From Pseudomonas sp. R28(2017) (lineage in GTDB: Bacteria; Pseudomonadota; Gammaproteobacteria; Pseudomonadales; Pseudomonadaceae), in assembly GCF_002112505.1 (NCBI RefSeq), contig NZ_NEHW01000005.1:248001-312000 (forward strand): a stretch of DNA of 64,000 nt. The letters run 5' to 3'. The position numbers were made by a program, and so were the translations under genes. A model generated the notes under the pieces. The model searched no databases. It was not told the DNA's origin and worked only from the letters and a program-made list of their open reading frames with translations. This document shows, piece by piece, positions 61,901 through 64,000 of the stretch. Numbering within the stretch: the stretch's first letter is position 1; every line of letters begins with the position of its first letter.

Positions 61901-62932
61901 GTAGCCCATCTCGCGGCCGCCCATGGCGTTGGGCTGGCCGGTCAGCGAAAACGGCCCGCTGCCCGGGCGGCAGATGGCGCCGGTGGCCAGGTGCAGGTTG
62001 CACAGGGCGTTGCTGTGCCAGGTGCCGTGCACGCTCTGGTTGAGGCCCATGGTCCAGCAGCTCATCCACTCCCCGGCGGTGCCGATCCATTCTGCTGCCT
62101 GGCAGATGTCGGCCTCGCTCAAGCCGGTGATGGCAGCCACGCGCGCCGGGGTGTAATCGTCGAGGAAAGCCGGCAGCTCGTCCCAGCCTTCGGTGTGACG
62201 GGCGATGAAGCCTGGGTCGGTATGGCCGTTGTGGTGCAGCAGGTGCAACAGGCCGTTGAGCAGGGCCATGTCAGTGCCGGGGCGCACCTGCAGGAACAGG
62301 TCGGCCTTGTCGGCGGTGGCGGTGCGCCGCGGATCGACAACGATCAGCCGGGCGCCGGCCTTGACCCGGTCGAGCAGGCGCAGGAACAGGATCGGGTGGC
62401 AGTCGGCCATGTTCGCGCCAATGACCAGGAACAGCTCGGCGCGGTCGAAATCCTGGTAGCTGCCGGGCGGGCCGTCGGCGCCGAGCGACAGTTTGTAGCC
62501 GCTGCCGGCGCTGGCCATGCACAGCCGCGAATTGGACTCGATGTGGCGGGTGCGGATAAAGCCCTTGGCCAGTTTGTTGGCCAGGTACTGGGCCTCCAGT
62601 GACATCTGCCCGGACACATACAGCGCCACCGCGTCCGCGCCGTGCTGGTCGATGATGCCGCGCAAGCGCTCGCCGGCCTGGGCGATGGCCTGATCCATGC
62701 TGCTGCGCGCCGGCTGCTGGCTGCGTTGCTGGCGCACGTAGGCGTCTTCCATGCGCCCGGCGGCGGTCAGTGGCAGGTGGGCGGTGAGGCCCTTGGTGCA
62801 CAGGCGGCCGAAATTGCTCGGGTGCTGCTTGTCGCCGCTGATCTTGCCGACCTTGCCGTCGGCAACGCTCATGACGATGCCGCAACCGACGCCACAGTAG
62901 GGGCAAACGCTGCGTACTTCGCGGGTGGTCAT
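58922..62932 (-). CDS. nasA: Assimilatory nitrate reductase fused to sulfite-reductase-type flavoprotein
   Basis: 1336 aa. The N-terminal molybdopterin oxidoreductase (about 1-800) starts with a [4Fe-4S] motif (Cys10, Cys13, Cys17, Cys45: [16 protein letters not shown]). After a linker comes a flavodoxin domain ([20 protein letters not shown]), then an FAD-binding ferredoxin reductase-type domain ([20 protein letters not shown]) and an NADPH/NADH site ending [34 protein letters not shown]. It should take electrons from NAD(P)H to nitrate without separate subunits. Single gene; leader attenuator upstream. Confidence 0.95.
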   Translation of the reverse strand: MTTREVRSVCPYCGVGCGIVMSVADGKVGKISGDKQHPSNFGRLCTKGLTAHLPLTAAGRMEDAYVRQQRSQQPARSSMDQAIAQAGERLRGIIDQHGADAVALYVSGQMSLEAQYLANKLAKGFIRTRHIESNSRLCMASAGSGYKLSLGADGPPGSYQDFDRAELFLVIGANMADCHPILFLRLLDRVKAGARLIVVDPRRTATADKADLFLQVRPGTDMALLNGLLHLLHHNGHTDPGFIARHTEGWDELPAFLDDYTPARVAAITGLSEADICQAAEWIGTAGEWMSCWTMGLNQSVHGTWHSNALCNLHLATGAICRPGSGPFSLTGQPNAMGGREMGYMGPGLPGQRSALVAADRAFVEAQWRLPPGSLRSEGGEGTIALFEQMKAGEVKACWVICSNPVASVANRQQVIDGLRQAELVITQDAFLDTETNRYADILLPAALWAEGEGVMINSERNLTLMQRAVQAPGQSLADWQIIARVACAMGYAEAFDYPDAEAVYDEIRRFWNPATGYDLRGIGYQQLRHSPRQWPCAPGREDDRSPLRYLNGGSSQHLLRDAEGHAPALAFPTASGKARFFARPWLPAPELPDADYPLVLNTGRVQHQWHTLTKTGKVPALNKLEPGPFVEIHPEDAARLGIADKDQVAIRSRRGQAVLPARISDRVMPGNCFAPFHWNDVIGEQLAINAVTCDAVDPLSLQPAFKHCAVALERVAGERIDALELNTPIPEPARMPTATLSRLLGLDTLPAPVLADDERHYLQGFLLGLDQARAEGVPSLPASAPLAASRRLFVDGLLAGLFAQPAATPAIAVPRHQVLWASQTGNGEALAERCAERLRGAGLEVQLSCMEAVSPSQLQGAASVVLITSTFGDGDAPDCATAFWQALQGEQGACCAQLPYAVLALGDSSYDQFCGFGRKLDQRLAELGGRRLLQRVDCEPDFDDAFAAWLDALLPQLGREALVAPVSEPASVAGFSKQQPWSAALVANQLLNGPGASKETRQLVFDLSGSGFTYAAGDALGVWPRNCPALVEELLTLMHLDGQALVELKGQPAMPLAEALEAHLDIAKVTAQQLQVFSTHATDLQRLLQPACKAELQGWLWGRQLVDVLRAFPQQLPLATWLELLKPLQPRLYSISSSPLAHPDQVHLTVSTVRFGERKGVCSTFLADRAQALKVAIFPQVSKHFRLPEDDNLPVIMVGPGTGIAPFRAFLEEREVCGAKGKNWLFFGEQHAATDFYYQEQLQAWQASGHLRLDTAFSRDQAEKIYVQQRMLEQGAQLWQWLEAGAYFYVCGDAQRMAKDVDAALREVIAVHGGVDADAYVEALNKARRYRRDVY

Positions 62933-62957
62933 GGGCGGTTTCCCCTTTCAAGAACGC

Positions 62958-63011
62958 AAAAAGGCGCCGGCTGCCCGGGCCTGCAAAGCAAGCGGGGCAA
63001 CACGGCGCCTT
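62958..63011 (-). terminator. nasA leader attenuator (intrinsic terminator)
   Basis: On the minus strand AAGGCGCCG (63003-63011 side) pairs with CGGCGCCTT, with an inner GTTGCCC/GGGCAGC stem, followed by TTTTT. It lies 25 bases before the nasA ATG. Confidence 0.85.
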
Positions 63012-63048
63012 TGTCGTGAGTTGATTGGGCTGTCGACGTTGATAGCCC
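63001..63048 (-). promoter_or_regulatory. Two-hexaloop ANTAR (NasT-type) antiterminator leader of nasA
   Basis: On the minus strand P1 is GGGCTATC-AACGTC-GACAGCCC (63027-63048) and P2 is CACGAC-AAAGGC-GCCGTG (63001-63018), each with one mismatch in the stem at the same place. Loops have A1 and G4. P2 overlaps the 5' arm of the terminator, exactly as in the nirB leader; its loop AAAGGC is identical. Confidence 0.8.
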
Positions 63049-63064
63049 TGGATAGCAGTCAGCC

Positions 63065-63080
63065 AGCAATTAGTGGGCCA
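63065..63080 (-). promoter_or_regulatory. Sigma-54 promoter of nasA
   Basis: On the minus strand TGGCCCACTAATTGCT: GG and GC 10 bases apart, TTGC exact. The expected start is near 63054, giving a leader of about 122 bases. Confidence 0.75.
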
Positions 63081-63086
63081 GCTGTG

Positions 63087-63183
63087 CCGGCCTCTTCGCG
63101 GGCACGCCCACTCCCACAGGATCGCTACAGGTTTGAAGACTGTGCAGTACCTGTGGGAGCGGGCTTGCCCGCGAAGAGGCCGG
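63087..63183. repeat. REP pair (inverted)
   Basis: CCGGCCTCTTCGCGGGCACG and its inverse (CTTGCCCGCGAAGAGGCCGG) with CCCACTCCCACAGG inside. Together with the nasA leader and the map promoter it fills the 338-bp gap 62933-63270. Confidence 0.92.
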
Positions 63184-63270
63184 TACAGGCAGCGCACCAC
63201 GCGGTGGCAAGCAGACTATCCATGGCGCTATGCTGGGGCAATTTCCAGCAAGAGCTACAGCCTGCATTCC

Positions 63271-64000
63271 ATGTCCAAGGTGATCCTCAAGACCCCCGCC
63301 CAAATCGCACTGATGCGCAACGCCGGCCAGCTGTTGGCCCAGGTGTTCGCCGACCTCGACCACTTCATCCGCCCCGGCATCACCACGATGCAGATCAACG
63401 ACCGCGCCGAGGCCTTCATCGTCGACACCCTCAAGGCCCGCCCGGCCAGCAAGGGCCAGTACGGTTTCCCCTACTCGCTCAATACCTCGGTGGACCATGT
63501 GGTCTGCCACGGCATCCCCAAGGTCGATGAAGTGCTGAAGGAAGGCTCGATCATCAACGTCGACATCACCCTCGAACAGGGCGGCTACATTGCCGACTCG
63601 TCGAAGATGTACAGCATCGGGCCAATCAGCGATGACGCGCAGCGGTTGGTCGACACCACCTACGACGCGCTGTGGAAAGGCATCGCGCAGGTACGCCCCG
63701 GGGCGACGCTGGGGGATATCGGCCATGCCATCCAGGCCCATGCCGAGGCGGCTGGCTACAGCGTGGTACGCGAGTATTGCGGCCATGGCATCGGCCAGCA
63801 GATGCACGAAGGGCCCGAGGTGTTGCACTTTGGCGCGCGCGGCATGGGCATGAAGTTGCAGCCCGGGATGGTGTTCACCATCGAACCGATGATCAACCAG
63901 GGCGGACGCGGGACGCGGACGCTGAAGGACGGCTGGACGGTGATTACCCGGGACCACTGCCTGTCGGCGCAGTGGGAGCATACGGTGGCGGTGACCGAGG
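63271..64000 (+). CDS. map: Type I methionine aminopeptidase, C-terminus cut by window edge
   Basis: 243 codons visible of an expected 255-265. It starts MSKVILKTPAQIALMRNAGQ. The five metal ligands are present: Asp in INVDITLEQGG, Asp in IADSSKMY, His in YCGHGIGQQMHEGPEVLHFG, Glu in VFTIEPM and Glu in QWEHTVAVTE. It removes the N-terminal Met of new proteins. Loop DITLEQGGYIADSSKM differs from the housekeeping form (DGYHGDTSRMF), so this may be a second, divergent Map paralogue. Divergent from nasA. Confidence 0.9.
   Translation, partial: MSKVILKTPAQIALMRNAGQLLAQVFADLDHFIRPGITTMQINDRAEAFIVDTLKARPASKGQYGFPYSLNTSVDHVVCHGIPKVDEVLKEGSIINVDITLEQGGYIADSSKMYSIGPISDDAQRLVDTTYDALWKGIAQVRPGATLGDIGHAIQAHAEAAGYSVVREYCGHGIGQQMHEGPEVLHFGARGMGMKLQPGMVFTIEPMINQGGRGTRTLKDGWTVITRDHCLSAQWEHTVAVTE

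Noticed and set aside
60266..62602. A plus-strand open frame of 778 codons opposite nasA
   Set aside because: Antisense shadow of a recognised multi-domain enzyme; no ribosome site or domain.
1205..63183. Repeated GC-rich palindromes as CRISPR repeats
   Set aside because: Copies are scattered singly or in inverted pairs, not in regular arrays with spacers, and no cas gene is seen.

Overview
The window reads as chromosome of a Pseudomonas of the P. putida group. The evidence is high GC, strong synteny (from memory) with the P. putida KT2440 core region carrying trhO, bolA, pap, mnmC, the NAGGN osmolyte genes, rsmI, minCDE, prc, nirBD and nasA, and many copies of the putida-type REP palindrome (core CTCCCACAG and GCGGGCxxGCCCGCGAA). 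Fifty-eight protein genes are supported. I saw no tRNA, rRNA, insertion sequence, prophage or CRISPR array. Both end genes, a DsbA-family protein and a type I methionine aminopeptidase, are cut by the window edge.

Layout. 1-8.5 kb is housekeeping: DsbA-like, TrhO, BolA, a DUF2059 protein, FumC, an EamA exporter, polyphosphate:AMP phosphotransferase and MnmC. 8.8-14.1 kb holds the N-acetylglutaminylglutamine amide (NAGGN) osmoprotectant operon, a YheU-like gene and RsmI. 14.2-25.4 kb carries an SDR, acetate permease ActP with YjcH, an orphan quaternary-amine binding protein, a GH17 membrane enzyme, an alpha/beta-hydrolase overlapping mlaA, a patatin and a lipid A acyltransferase. 25.4-32.1 kb holds minCDE, rluA, apeB and a large MscS-family channel. 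32.2-38.5 kb is an accessory-looking, UTRA-regulated ABC transporter operon with an alkaline-phosphatase-superfamily hydrolase and a HAD phosphatase, which I infer takes up and dephosphorylates an organophosphate or phosphonate. 38.6-49.3 kb holds a quinone oxidoreductase, Prc, an uncharacterised three-gene envelope cluster (OmpA-type lipoprotein, multi-pass membrane protein, VWA-like secreted protein), an EAL protein whose tail is encoded by a REP pair, a self-regulating-looking HTH pair, a YkvA protein and an FKBP lipoprotein. 49.5-55.6 kb has two tandem regulators (AraC, LysR) divergent from an MFS/FAH/SDR/2-hydroxyacid dehydrogenase operon. 55.7-62.9 kb is assimilatory nitrite and nitrate reduction (nirBD, fused nasA).

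The most rewarding non-coding signals are: (1) matching control cassettes in front of nirB and nasA, each with a sigma-54 promoter, two hexaloop hairpins of ANTAR (NasT) type and an intrinsic terminator overlapping the second hairpin; (2) a 13-bp palindrome of two perfect, inverted DnaA boxes plus a third box in the otherwise empty 48.28-48.55 kb region; (3) a PHO-box-like site and two UTRA-type operators around the organophosphate operon; (4) three back-to-back palindromes upstream of the HTH gene at 47.7 kb.

Functions are inferred from recognisable motifs and family knowledge. No database search or folding program was run, and repeat and site coordinates were read by eye.
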